From Verrucomicrobiales bacterium (GTDB lineage: Bacteria > Verrucomicrobiota > Verrucomicrobiia > Limisphaerales > CAIMTB01), in contig JAEUHG010000200.1 in assembly GCA_016795425.1 (NCBI GenBank), positions 1-32,682 on the forward strand: DNA of 32,682 nt, given 5' to 3'. The translations under genes were made by a program, and so were the position numbers. The notes under the pieces were generated by a model that ran no database searches, was not told the origin of the DNA, and worked only from the letters and a program-made list of their open reading frames with translations. Positions 1 through 7,352 of the stretch are shown piece after piece; position 1 is the first letter of the stretch, and each line of letters starts with the position of its first letter.

Positions 1-338
1 ACGTCGCCGGCAGGCGCCGCCTTTCCGATGCTGTCCGCCACATCGATGGTGAAGAAATCCGAGGACGCCAGGTACCGATCCACCGTCTCCAATCGGATGT
101 GGTCGGCGTCGACATGCCAGCCATGGGACCACCCCAGTGCCTTGACCGCCGCCTTCGCTTCTTCCAACACGCTGGCGGGTTCGGAGCCGATGAAAGTGTG
201 TTCCCGGTTCGATTTGTTCCACACGGGCACCACCACCACCCCTTGCTCCTCCAATTTCTTGAACGCCTGCAATTGGGCCACGCCCTGCTGAGCAAAGCGG
301 TCGCCAACGCCAAAGGAAAACCTCTCGAGGACAGCCAT
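1..338 (-). CDS. Tagaturonate epimerase-like protein, N-terminal part (runs off the left edge)
   Basis: The reading frame is open from an ATG at 338-336 to the window edge, giving 112 residues with no stop. The protein begins MAVLERFSFGVGDRFAQQG. It then shows a PVWNKSNREHTFIGSEP stretch, a WHVDADHIRLETVDRY stretch and a DFFTIDVADSIG stretch. This pattern recalls the UxaE/tagaturonate epimerase family (hexuronate catabolism), in which acidic residues and histidines bind a metal. I recognise the pattern from memory and only the N-terminal part is visible, so the family call is moderate. It is on the same strand as the upstream genes but separated from the ABC permease by 144 nt, so it may be a separate transcription unit unrelated to nitrogen metabolism. 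Confidence 0.55.
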   Translation of the reverse strand, partial: MAVLERFSFGVGDRFAQQGVAQLQAFKKLEEQGVVVVPVWNKSNREHTFIGSEPASVLEEAKAAVKALGWSHGWHVDADHIRLETVDRYLASSDFFTIDVADSIGKAAPAGD

Positions 339-482
339 GACCCCTTGAGATTGCCGGACCCATCCCGCACGTCGAGCCCGCAACCGGCCGGCGCGACGCA
401 GCATCAGGGTATGGGAGAAGGGTCCCGGGATCGCGTCGGGATCCGTTTAACCAAAGGTTGGAGCGTGGGTTCGTCCTCGTCC

Positions 483-2114
483 TCAGGCGGCCTGGTGGAT
501 CCCCGACGCCGCTTCCCGAAATCGCAGATACAAAAGCTTCCGCGCCCACGAGATGCAGCCGGCGTACACCGCGATCCGGACCACGTAAGGGAGCATCGCC
601 ATGACGGCGACCATCAGTGTCGGCTTCGGCCCCAGCGTGGTGCCGACCAGTGTCAGGCTCAGAATGGCTTGCGCCACAATCCCGATCAGCGGCGCCACGA
701 CCCCGACGATGCCCACGGTCCAAGCCACGGCCGAGGCCGTTCCACGACGGACGAGTCCCTGCCACATCCCGATCCAAACCAGGGCTGCATAACAGACCGC
801 CGTGGCAGCCACGCCGCCCACCTGGCTGGCCACTTGCCAAACGAATTGAAACGGCGGGTTCGGCAAGCCGTTCCAAGCCGCAATGGTCAGCGAGATCACC
901 GCCTCGACCGCGCCACAGACCGTCATCCACACCACCAGCGGACGCAGCGATCGCCAGATCAGGCCGACCAATTCACCCGAATCCATCGGTGTGGTCAGGA
1001 AGATCTCCATCTCACCGCTGCGCACGGTCTCCGACAGGATTCGCACCGTCAAATGCGCCGCCAGAAGCATGCCGCCGATCCACGTCAGCATCATGGGGGC
1101 ATAGAGTGTGAATGAAACGATTCCAGTGGCTGCCGTACCGCCACTTATCACCCATCCCACCACGTGAGGAATCAAGTCGAGTACCACCAACACCACCAAC
1201 CAGCGCATCAATCCCACCCGACGCACCATCGCCGTCGCAATCACCTCCGCCGCGCTCGCACCGACGCGCCGCGGCGCGCCCGGTTCTGCCGAAATCGCCC
1301 GCGGCGAAACGGCGGTTTCGGTTTCTGGTTCCGTACGCCAGCCGGACTGCAAGGACCACGCCGAAGACAGGAAGACCGCCATTCCCACTGCCCATTGAAG
1401 CCCCTGACTCAGCCAAAATCGGGTGGGCGAGGTGGTATACCCGGGTTCCATCGCCATCTCCATGGACACCACCGGACTGAGCAAGGCGACCGCGCTCGAG
1501 GCCGGGCGCCAGCCATTCGCACTCCAGGACTGCCAGATCGCGTCCACCGCGGGAGGCACCAAACTGAGGAGAACCATCACGACCAGGGAAATGAGCGTCG
1601 AAACCACGGCGTCCCGCGCCCGAGTGGAAACGGCCGCGCCGACGACCAGCGACAGGGCCAGCGTCGACAAGAAGACCAGGGAGGCACGGAACACTTCCGC
1701 CCCGGTAATGCCGCCCAGCAGCACCACCAGGGACAGAACCGGCACGGTCGCCAAAACCGCGTAGATTGCCTGCAAAGCGGCGCCCGCGAGTTTGCCTAGC
1801 AACACATCCACGCCCGACAAATCGGTGAGGAAAAGAAATCCCAGGGTGCCCTCCCGCCGCTCGTCACAAATGATGCCGGCGGAACTCCGCGCACCCTCCA
1901 CCATACAAAACGCCAGGAGCAGCACGCTGAGCACTTGGTAGACCATCGAACTGACCATGATCCGGCCCCCACCGCGCACGCTGAGGATCAACAGCAGCCC
2001 GATCAGCAACACGATCCCCGCCGCGGCGACCCGAACGTAGACGGTCGAGGACCGCCGCGACCGGACACGGAGTTCCCGCATGACCATCGGCAACAGGACC
2101 ATGCCTCCCAGCAT
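483..2114 (-). CDS. ABC-2 type transporter permease, 543 aa
   Basis: This large integral membrane protein has about a dozen hydrophobic segments, starting near residues 27-48 after a basic MVMRELRVRSRRSS stretch. That stretch is typical of ABC-2 permeases, in which a short cytoplasmic amphipathic helix precedes TM1. Conserved features are an early CDERREGTLGFLFLTDLSG element and a second-half SGEMEIFLTTPMDSGELVGLIWRS element, so the protein looks like two related permease halves. No ATPase gene for this class lies next to it; the only ATPases in the window belong to import systems. It follows ureG by 59 nt and could be co-transcribed, but nothing shows a role in urea use. The start is uncertain: ATGs at 2102 and 2087 are also possible. 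Confidence 0.8.
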   Translation of the reverse strand: MLGGMVLLPMVMRELRVRSRRSSTVYVRVAAAGIVLLIGLLLILSVRGGGRIMVSSMVYQVLSVLLLAFCMVEGARSSAGIICDERREGTLGFLFLTDLSGVDVLLGKLAGAALQAIYAVLATVPVLSLVVLLGGITGAEVFRASLVFLSTLALSLVVGAAVSTRARDAVVSTLISLVVMVLLSLVPPAVDAIWQSWSANGWRPASSAVALLSPVVSMEMAMEPGYTTSPTRFWLSQGLQWAVGMAVFLSSAWSLQSGWRTEPETETAVSPRAISAEPGAPRRVGASAAEVIATAMVRRVGLMRWLVVLVVLDLIPHVVGWVISGGTAATGIVSFTLYAPMMLTWIGGMLLAAHLTVRILSETVRSGEMEIFLTTPMDSGELVGLIWRSLRPLVVWMTVCGAVEAVISLTIAAWNGLPNPPFQFVWQVASQVGGVAATAVCYAALVWIGMWQGLVRRGTASAVAWTVGIVGVVAPLIGIVAQAILSLTLVGTTLGPKPTLMVAVMAMLPYVVRIAVYAGCISWARKLLYLRFREAASGIHQAA

Positions 2115-2173
2115 GCCAACCCGAACCGCTCCGTCGAGTCCGACGGCATCCGTGTCCGCCTCACGATGCGATT

Positions 2174-2983
2174 CTAGTGAGGTATTCCGAGGGCGTGCTG
2201 CCAGGCGTGCACGATGTGCGCCACGATTCGATCGACGCCCTTCCCATTCCTCACCTCGGCGAACACATACGGACCACTGCCGCGCATCCGTTGGGTGTCG
2301 CGTTCCATCACTCCCAAATCCGCCCCCACCGCCTGGGCCAGGTCGATTTTGTTAATTACCAGCAGATCACTCTGCGTGATCCCGGGACCACCCTTGCGTG
2401 GGATCTTGTCGCCGCCCGCGACGTCGATCACCTGGATCGTGTAGTCCGCCAGCTCACGGCTGAAGCACGCGGCCAGGTTGTCGCCACCGGATTCGATGAG
2501 GAGGATCTGTGGCTGAAACCGTTGGTGTAATTCCTCCAGCGCCAGCAGGTTCGCGGTAATATCCTCTCGGATTGCCGCGTGCGGGCATCCGCCCGTCTCC
2601 ACGGCGCGAATCCGCTCGGCCGGCAACGCCTGGTGGCGCACCAGAAACTCGCCGTCTTCCTTGGTGAAGATGTCGTTGGTCACCGCGGCCACGCTCATTC
2701 GGTCGCGCATGGCTCGGCACAACTGCAGCATCAGCGCGGTCTTACCGCTGCCCACCGGACCGCCGACGCCCACGGTAAATGCTCGCCGGTGGAAATCGCG
2801 GTCCAACGGCCGCTCCCGCTCATCGAAATGTCCCGGGTGATCCAGGTGTTCGTGGGTATGCCCGCCTGGACCATGATGGTGAGCGTGAGGGTGCGGGTGA
2901 TGTGCATGCGCGTCACCGTGCCCGTGCGGGTGGGCAGATGAGTGCGTATCCAGAGGCGAGTGGGAGTGAGTGGGATCGCTCAT
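2174..2983 (-). CDS. ureG: Urease accessory GTPase UreG with a His-rich N-terminus, 269 aa
   Basis: UreG is the SIMIBI-class GTPase that drives nickel delivery into urease together with UreD and UreF. The P-loop GPVGSGKT is at residues 75-82, the nickel-binding CPH motif at 133-135, an ESGGDNL switch region follows, and an NKID guanine-specificity motif is present. I chose the ATG at 2983 because it directly precedes the histidine tail. The frame stays open upstream to 3166, but that extension is not UreG-like and would overlap the neighbouring gene. The first 52 residues contain 19 histidines, far more than in standard bacterial UreG and resembling the metal-storing tails of some UreE or plant UreG proteins. 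No ureE is present in the window. The gene is about 13 kb downstream of ureF, at the end of the biuret-type operon. Confidence 0.95.
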   Translation of the reverse strand: MSDPTHSHSPLDTHSSAHPHGHGDAHAHHPHPHAHHHGPGGHTHEHLDHPGHFDERERPLDRDFHRRAFTVGVGGPVGSGKTALMLQLCRAMRDRMSVAAVTNDIFTKEDGEFLVRHQALPAERIRAVETGGCPHAAIREDITANLLALEELHQRFQPQILLIESGGDNLAACFSRELADYTIQVIDVAGGDKIPRKGGPGITQSDLLVINKIDLAQAVGADLGVMERDTQRMRGSGPYVFAEVRNGKGVDRIVAHIVHAWQHALGIPH

Positions 2984-3032
2984 GCGATGCGGTCGCGGAC
3001 GAACGGCAACGCCGCCAGTGTGTCGACAATTG

Positions 3033-3836
3033 CTAACGGATTCCAAGCGCCGCGATATAGGCCCGCCATCCACCAAATTCGGTGATTTCACGACAACCTG
3101 CGCAAAGGGCTGGCTCCCCCAATACCCCGAGCACTTCTGTTCCATCCAACAATCGTACCTTCCCAATGCTCAAGCCGGGGGGTTCCTGCAACAACACCGT
3201 CGCCAATCCCTCCGCCGGCACCGCCCACACCTCCACCGCCACCGATACTCCACCCGCAGCCACCCGGACCATCGCCGGATGCCGGTCTCGAATGGACCAC
3301 AGCCGATACTCCGGCATCGTCCGCGCCTCTCGAACGAACTCCCCGCGCACCGCCAGGAGGTTGGGGTTCAGTTCCAGGCCCCGCATCAGGGTGCCATTCA
3401 CCGCCAACAGCACGCGTGCCGGATCCGCCGGCGGCACCGCCGCCACTGGGGCCCCCGAATCCTCGAACGGACTCGGACCCAGAAACCGCACCGGCTTCTC
3501 GTAGATGGCCAGCACCAGGCACCCGGTCTCGCTAAGAATGCTATGGCTCGTTCCAGGCGGATTGATGATCAGGCTACCCGCCTCGGCACGGCTGTTCTCG
3601 TCCACTTGGGAACCATCCAGGACCAGGATGTGTTCGTACCCTTGATGTTCATGCAGCGGCACGCGGCCTCCCGGGGAGAACTTCAACACGGCGGCGGCCG
3701 GCCCCTCGCGCCCGTCGCCGTAGAGTCGATGAATCTCCACACCCCGGGTGAAAGGGCGCCAAGGGAATCGGTGTTGCCACTCCGAGATCCGTAGCAAATC
3801 CGGAATTCGAAGCACCTGCGGAAGGGGGGCATCCAT
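3033..3836 (-). CDS. Cupin fused to allophanate hydrolase C-terminal-like domain, 267 aa
   Basis: Residues 1-118 form a cupin with likely metal ligands H62, H64, E68 and H98 (PLHEHQGYEHILVLDGSQ and PPGTSH). Residues 141-262 match the C-terminal domain of allophanate hydrolase (AtzF/Dur1 family). The visible cues are the NGTL...LELNPNL start, ARTMPEYRLWSI, PAMVRVAAGGVSVAVEVWAVP, GLSIGKVRLLDGTEVLG and the closing EITEFGGWRAYI. In the yeast enzyme this domain has been reported to decarboxylate N-carboxycarbamate, the product of the amidase domain. No amidase domain (Ser-cisSer-Lys, GGSSGG-type motif) is present here or elsewhere in the window. The neighbouring biuret hydrolase gene implies allophanate as a substrate. 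I infer an allophanate-processing, possibly decarboxylating, protein. The ATG start is clear, and the next cupin gene ends 24 nt upstream. Confidence 0.8.
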   Translation of the reverse strand: MDAPLPQVLRIPDLLRISEWQHRFPWRPFTRGVEIHRLYGDGREGPAAAVLKFSPGGRVPLHEHQGYEHILVLDGSQVDENSRAEAGSLIINPPGTSHSILSETGCLVLAIYEKPVRFLGPSPFEDSGAPVAAVPPADPARVLLAVNGTLMRGLELNPNLLAVRGEFVREARTMPEYRLWSIRDRHPAMVRVAAGGVSVAVEVWAVPAEGLATVLLQEPPGLSIGKVRLLDGTEVLGVLGEPALCAGCREITEFGGWRAYIAALGIR

Positions 3837-3860
3837 GACGTCGAAAGAAGACGGTGATCT

Positions 3861-4322
3861 CTAACGTCCCGGTGGGTCGAACTTCACCGGCTTCTCGTAA
3901 ATCGCCAGGACGATGCAACCCGCCTCGCTTTGAACGGCGTGCCGGGTCCCAGGCGCATGGATGGACAAGGTGCCCGCTCGCAAGATGCCGTTCTGATCCT
4001 TTTGGGAACCGCTCAACACCAGGATGTGTTCGAATCCTTCATGGGTGTGCATCGGCACCGTGGCCGCCTGCTTGTACCGCAACAATGCCGCGGTCGGCCC
4101 AATCTGGCCGTCGCCATAGAGCCGGTGAATCTCCACCCCCGGACGAAACGGGCGCCAGTCGATCGTGTCCTGCCATTCGGCGATGTTCCACAGGTTCGTC
4201 CGCTCAATACGTTCGAATCTCGCCGTGGTCTCACCACGATCCGGCCGGGCCCCCAGCGCCACCACTCCGATCAGGAACGCCAACCACCCCGCGTTCGACG
4301 CGCCCCTCGACCAGGAAATCAA
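3861..4322 (-). CDS. Small cupin protein with a likely export signal, 153 aa
   Basis: This single-domain cupin has ligands H92, H94, E98 and H128. It is a close paralogue of the cupin half of the next gene: both share GVEIHRLYGDG, GFEHILVLSGSQ/GYEHILVLDGSQ, PGT-H, and the end VLAIYEKPV-F. I take the start as TTG at 4322-4320. It overlaps the TGA of the upstream hydrolase gene (4 nt, TTGA) and is preceded by AGGGAGG (4329-4335) with 6-nt spacing. This start adds a hydrophobic segment (about residues 11-25, AGWLAFLIGVVALGA) that resembles a signal peptide or membrane anchor, so the protein may be periplasmic. GTG codons 20 and 21 are alternative starts that would give a cytoplasmic protein. The function is unknown; the family resembles ChrR-like cupins. 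Confidence 0.8.
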   Translation of the reverse strand: MISWSRGASNAGWLAFLIGVVALGARPDRGETTARFERIERTNLWNIAEWQDTIDWRPFRPGVEIHRLYGDGQIGPTAALLRYKQAATVPMHTHEGFEHILVLSGSQKDQNGILRAGTLSIHAPGTRHAVQSEAGCIVLAIYEKPVKFDPPGR

Positions 4323-5005
4323 GACCGGCCTCCCTTCGTCTCCTCAACCGCGCCCACCACCTCGTCGCTGGTGGCGGTCCACCCGACGATGCCGCCCTGG
4401 GCTCGGACCATCTCAATCGTCGCCTGCTTGAACTCGGGAAAATAGCTCTCGGTGGCATCCTCGATCAGCAGGCATTCAAATCCTCGATCGTTGGCCTCCC
4501 TCATGGTGGTCTGGACACAGACTTCCGTCGTGACGCCCGCGAACAGCAGATGCGTGATCCCGCGCTTGCGGAGCATCGTCTCCAGATCGGTCCGGCAGAA
4601 GGCGCCTTTTCCCGGCTTGGCGATCACCAGTTCGCCAGGAACCGGCGCCAGTTCGGGAACGATGGCGTTGCCAGGCTCACCCAGGATCAAAATGCGACCC
4701 ATGGGCCCCGGGTCGCCGATTCGCAGACGGGCCTGACCTCGCGCCAGTTTCGACGGAGGACAATCCGTCAGGTCAGGCCGATGCCCCTCCACGGTATGGA
4801 CAATCGGCAGGTGCCGATCGCGAAAGACCGACAGGAGCTTCGCCACCACCGGGATGGACGGACGCAGCCGTGCCACCTGGTTGCCCAGCGCCTCCCCGAA
4901 TCCCCCGGGTTCAAGGAAGTCGCGCTGCATGTCGATCACCACGAGCGCGTAGGCGCCCGGTGGCGGAAGCTCGAAGGCAGACGGTTTCGCGGCGATGGAC
5001 GCCAT
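4319..5005 (-). CDS. Isochorismatase-like cysteine hydrolase, biuret/triuret hydrolase relative, 228 aa
   Basis: This is an isochorismatase-like hydrolase with the full catalytic triad: D25 (VVIDMQRDF), K130 (IAKPGKGAF) and C163 (GVTTEVCVQTTMRE). Q203 corresponds to the substrate-contacting glutamine of biuret hydrolase. It shares EGHRPDL, GDPGPMGRIL and GEPG blocks with the BiuH homologue in the same operon but is clearly diverged, notably at SYFPEFKQATIEM where BiuH has GATD-NHLAA. Such proteins hydrolyse small urea-like amides. Triuret hydrolase (TrtA) belongs to this superfamily and is reported beside biuret hydrolase in some bacteria, so triuret is a reasonable but unproven substrate. 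The ATG at 5005 is chosen over an upstream TTG (5074) because GGGAGGAG lies at 5013-5020. Its end overlaps the small cupin start by 4 nt. Confidence 0.88.
   Translation of the reverse strand: MASIAAKPSAFELPPPGAYALVVIDMQRDFLEPGGFGEALGNQVARLRPSIPVVAKLLSVFRDRHLPIVHTVEGHRPDLTDCPPSKLARGQARLRIGDPGPMGRILILGEPGNAIVPELAPVPGELVIAKPGKGAFCRTDLETMLRKRGITHLLFAGVTTEVCVQTTMREANDRGFECLLIEDATESYFPEFKQATIEMVRAQGGIVGWTATSDEVVGAVEETKGGRS
4329..4335 (-). promoter_or_regulatory. Ribosome binding site deciding a TTG start
   Basis: On the minus strand the bases read AGGGAGG, 6 nt before the TTG at 4322-4320. Strong Shine-Dalgarno sequences are rare in this window. This one supports the TTG start and hence the hydrophobic N-terminus of the small cupin. 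Confidence 0.65.
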
Positions 5006-5012
5006 CAGGATG

Positions 5013-5020
5013 CTCCTCCC
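5013..5020 (-). promoter_or_regulatory. Ribosome binding site deciding the hydrolase start
   Basis: The minus strand reads GGGAGGAG, 7 nt before the ATG at 5005-5003. It argues against the upstream in-frame TTG at 5074 that would couple the gene to the ATPase stop. Confidence 0.7.
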
Positions 5021-5070
5021 GGTTCTTGCAGGTTCACAGTCCTCTGCCTCTGGTGCATCGCTCGTTCCTT

Positions 5071-6612
5071 TCAATGCCCGGCCATATGGTGGCCGATAAC
5101 CTTGACGTCCGCCTGCGCGGGGGTCGTTTCATGGACGATCGCCCCGTGAGACATCACCAACAGCCGGTCCGAAAGCGACAGCAACTCATCGAGGTCCTCG
5201 CTGACCAGCAGCACCGCCACCCCGCGGTTTCGCGCCTCAGTAATCTGTCCGTGGATCGATTCCACGGCGGCGAAATCGAGACCGAAACACGGATTGGCCG
5301 CGATCAGGACCTTCGCCGTCCCCGGCCCCAGTTCGCGCGCCAGCACCGCTCGCTGCACGTTGCCGCCGGACAGATCGCCAATCGGCGTTTCTGTCGACCG
5401 CGTCTTCACGCCGAATCGCGAGATCAACCCTTGGGCGAAGCCACGGATACCACGCCGACTGACCAGGCACCCGGCCAGGCGAATCGGTGGGCGATCAAAC
5501 TCCCGAAAGGCGATGTTCTCGGCGACGCTCATCGCCGGCACACATCCATTCCGCAATGGCTCCTCGGGCAGGAGGAAGACCCCGTGCCGCGCCGCGTCGG
5601 TACGCGTTGCGCCGTACCATTCCCCATGCACCAACACCTCACCGCCGGTGGCGGGTCTTTGTCCGGCGAGAACCTCCACCAGTTCGCGTTGGCCATTGCC
5701 GGAAACTCCCGCAACACCCACCACTTCGCCTTCGCGAAGGCATAAATCCAGACCTTCCAAGGCCGGCACGCCGCTGTCCTTGTCCGCTCGCAGCCCCTTC
5801 AGTTCCAAAGCCACCGCTCCGGGTGCCCGATCCGCCTTGGCGACCGTCCTCGGGGTCCGTGGCCCGCCCATCATCATCGCCGCCAGATCGTCCGTGGTCA
5901 GGTCCTTCACCAACCCGCCGCCCGTGACCTTGCCCCGGCGCAATACCGTGACACTGTTGCAAAATCCGAAGACCTCGCGGAATTTGTGACTGATGAGGAG
6001 GACGCTCAATTCCCCGGCCTCCACCTTTCGACGGATCAAACCGAGCACTTCATCTGCCTCACCAGGCGTCAGGACCGAAGTCGGTTCATCCAGGATGAGA
6101 AACCGGCTCTCAAGATAGAGCTGCTTGAGGATCTCCACCTTCTGCTTTTGTCCCGCTGCCAGTTGCGACGCCGGTTGATCCAGGTCCACTTGAAAGGGCG
6201 CCGTCCGCATGAATGCATTCAGGCGCTTCCTCTCTGCCTCCCACGGAATGGTCGCCGGCAGGTCCGGGCGGCTAAGAACGAGATTCTCCGCCACCGTCAT
6301 CGCCGGCACCAACGTGAAATGCTGGTACACCATGCCGATGCCAAATTGATAGGCGTCCGCCGGACTCCGGATATCCCGCGAGTGCCCGCCAATGATCACG
6401 TCGCCTTCATCGGCGGTGTGAAAGCCCATGATGCACTTCACCAGGGTGCTCTTCCCGGCGCCATTCTCACCGATCAAGGCGTGGAACGTGCCCGATGGGA
6501 TCTTCAACGACACACGGTCGTTGGCGACAAACGACCCGAATCGCTTGGTCACCTGGACGAGTTCCAAGTCGAGTGGGGCCGCGGGTCGGCCTGGTGGCGG
6601 GGGAATGATCAT
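5071..6612 (-). CDS. BMP-type ABC importer ATPase with two ATP-binding domains, 513 aa
   Basis: This is a tandem nucleotide-binding protein of the class serving BMP-family nucleoside and small-polar-solute importers (YufO/RbsA-like). The first domain has Walker A GENGAGKS at residues 48-55, an atypical signature (QLAAGQKQKVEI) and Walker B LILDEPTSVL. The second has the degenerate GVSGNGQREL loop lacking the Walker lysine, as is usual in this class, then signature LSGGNVQ and NPCFGLD in place of the common QPTRGLD. The start ATG at 6612 overlaps the biuH stop (ATGA), so the longer frame to 6909 is not used. Two permease genes and a binding-protein gene lie upstream in the same operon, so the complex is complete. 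Confidence 0.93.
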   Translation of the reverse strand: MIIPPPPGRPAAPLDLELVQVTKRFGSFVANDRVSLKIPSGTFHALIGENGAGKSTLVKCIMGFHTADEGDVIIGGHSRDIRSPADAYQFGIGMVYQHFTLVPAMTVAENLVLSRPDLPATIPWEAERKRLNAFMRTAPFQVDLDQPASQLAAGQKQKVEILKQLYLESRFLILDEPTSVLTPGEADEVLGLIRRKVEAGELSVLLISHKFREVFGFCNSVTVLRRGKVTGGGLVKDLTTDDLAAMMMGGPRTPRTVAKADRAPGAVALELKGLRADKDSGVPALEGLDLCLREGEVVGVAGVSGNGQRELVEVLAGQRPATGGEVLVHGEWYGATRTDAARHGVFLLPEEPLRNGCVPAMSVAENIAFREFDRPPIRLAGCLVSRRGIRGFAQGLISRFGVKTRSTETPIGDLSGGNVQRAVLARELGPGTAKVLIAANPCFGLDFAAVESIHGQITEARNRGVAVLLVSEDLDELLSLSDRLLVMSHGAIVHETTPAQADVKVIGHHMAGH

Positions 6613-7331
6613 AGTCGCTCCGGGGAACCGTCGACCGCCGTCGCCTCCAACGATGTCATCGCCGCCAGAACCTGGGCCGATGTCGCCACCGCGCCAAACA
6701 CGCCGCCCTGCATCTTGATCATGTGCAGCGCCGCCAGATGGTTGCTGCGGTCCGTGGCCCCGGTTGCGTCGGAAACCAGCACGCACTCGTACCCGCGGTC
6801 GTTGCCTTCGCGCATCGTGGTGTGAACACACACGTCCGTGGTGATGCCGGTCAGAATGAGATTCCGAATCCCGCGCACGCGAAGGACCAAGTCGAGGTCC
6901 GTCGCACAAAACGATCCCTTGCCAGGCTTGTCGATGATGGGCTCGCCCGCCACCGGCGCCAGCTCAGGAATGATTTCCCAGCCCGGTTCCCCACGGGTCA
7001 GGATCCGCCCGCAAGGCCCCGGATCCCCGATGCCCGCCCCAATCCGCCGACTGCGCCAGCGCTTGTTCGCCGGCAAATCGGAGAGGTCCGGCCGATGCCC
7101 CTCCCGGGTGTGAATCACGCAGTACCCCCCGGCCCGAGCCGCATCGAGCATCTGTCGAATCGGTTGAATCGGCGCCCGGGTCAGGGAAAGATCATACCCC
7201 ATCTTGTCCACATACCCTCCAACCCCGCAGAAATCGGTCTGCATATCGATGATGACCAGCGCCGTGTTGGCGGGTGTCAGGCGACCATCGTAAGGCCACG
7301 GGTAAGGATCTGCGTCGATGTAGCGTTCCAT
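6609..7331 (-). CDS. biuH: Biuret hydrolase (isochorismatase-like), 240 aa
   Basis: The enzyme would hydrolyse biuret to allophanate and ammonia in the cytoplasm. The sequence agrees closely, as I remember it, with Rhizobium leguminosarum BiuH across its length, including IDADPYPWPY at the start, IIDMQTDFCG, HTREGHRPDL, IGDPGPCGRILTRGEPGW, KPGKGSFCATDL and GITTDVC. The expected catalytic residues are D29, K135 and C168, with the substrate-contacting Q208. All are offset by exactly 7 from the residues reported for the Rhizobium enzyme (D36, K142, C175, Q215). The ATG at 7331 has a GGAG about 7 nt upstream. The gene lies between importer permease and ATPase genes, and its stop overlaps the ATPase start by 4 nt, which ties the enzyme tightly to the transporter. 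Confidence 0.9.
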   Translation of the reverse strand: MERYIDADPYPWPYDGRLTPANTALVIIDMQTDFCGVGGYVDKMGYDLSLTRAPIQPIRQMLDAARAGGYCVIHTREGHRPDLSDLPANKRWRSRRIGAGIGDPGPCGRILTRGEPGWEIIPELAPVAGEPIIDKPGKGSFCATDLDLVLRVRGIRNLILTGITTDVCVHTTMREGNDRGYECVLVSDATGATDRSNHLAALHMIKMQGGVFGAVATSAQVLAAMTSLEATAVDGSPERL

Positions 7332-7352
7332 GGGGTCTCCAGTGAATTCGCC

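Noticed and set aside
99..1115. Long plus-strand open frame over the first kilobase
   Set aside because: It is low-complexity His/Arg/Pro-rich translation antisense to the ABC permease and the epimerase-like gene, a GC-codon-bias artefact.
2131..2146. Small hairpin CCGTCG-AGTC-CGACGG between ureG and the ABC permease
   Set aside because: A 6-bp stem in GC-rich DNA without a T-run is expected by chance.
3854..5149. Long plus-strand open frame antisense to the cupin and hydrolase genes
   Set aside because: No recognisable domain; the opposite frame encodes clear families.
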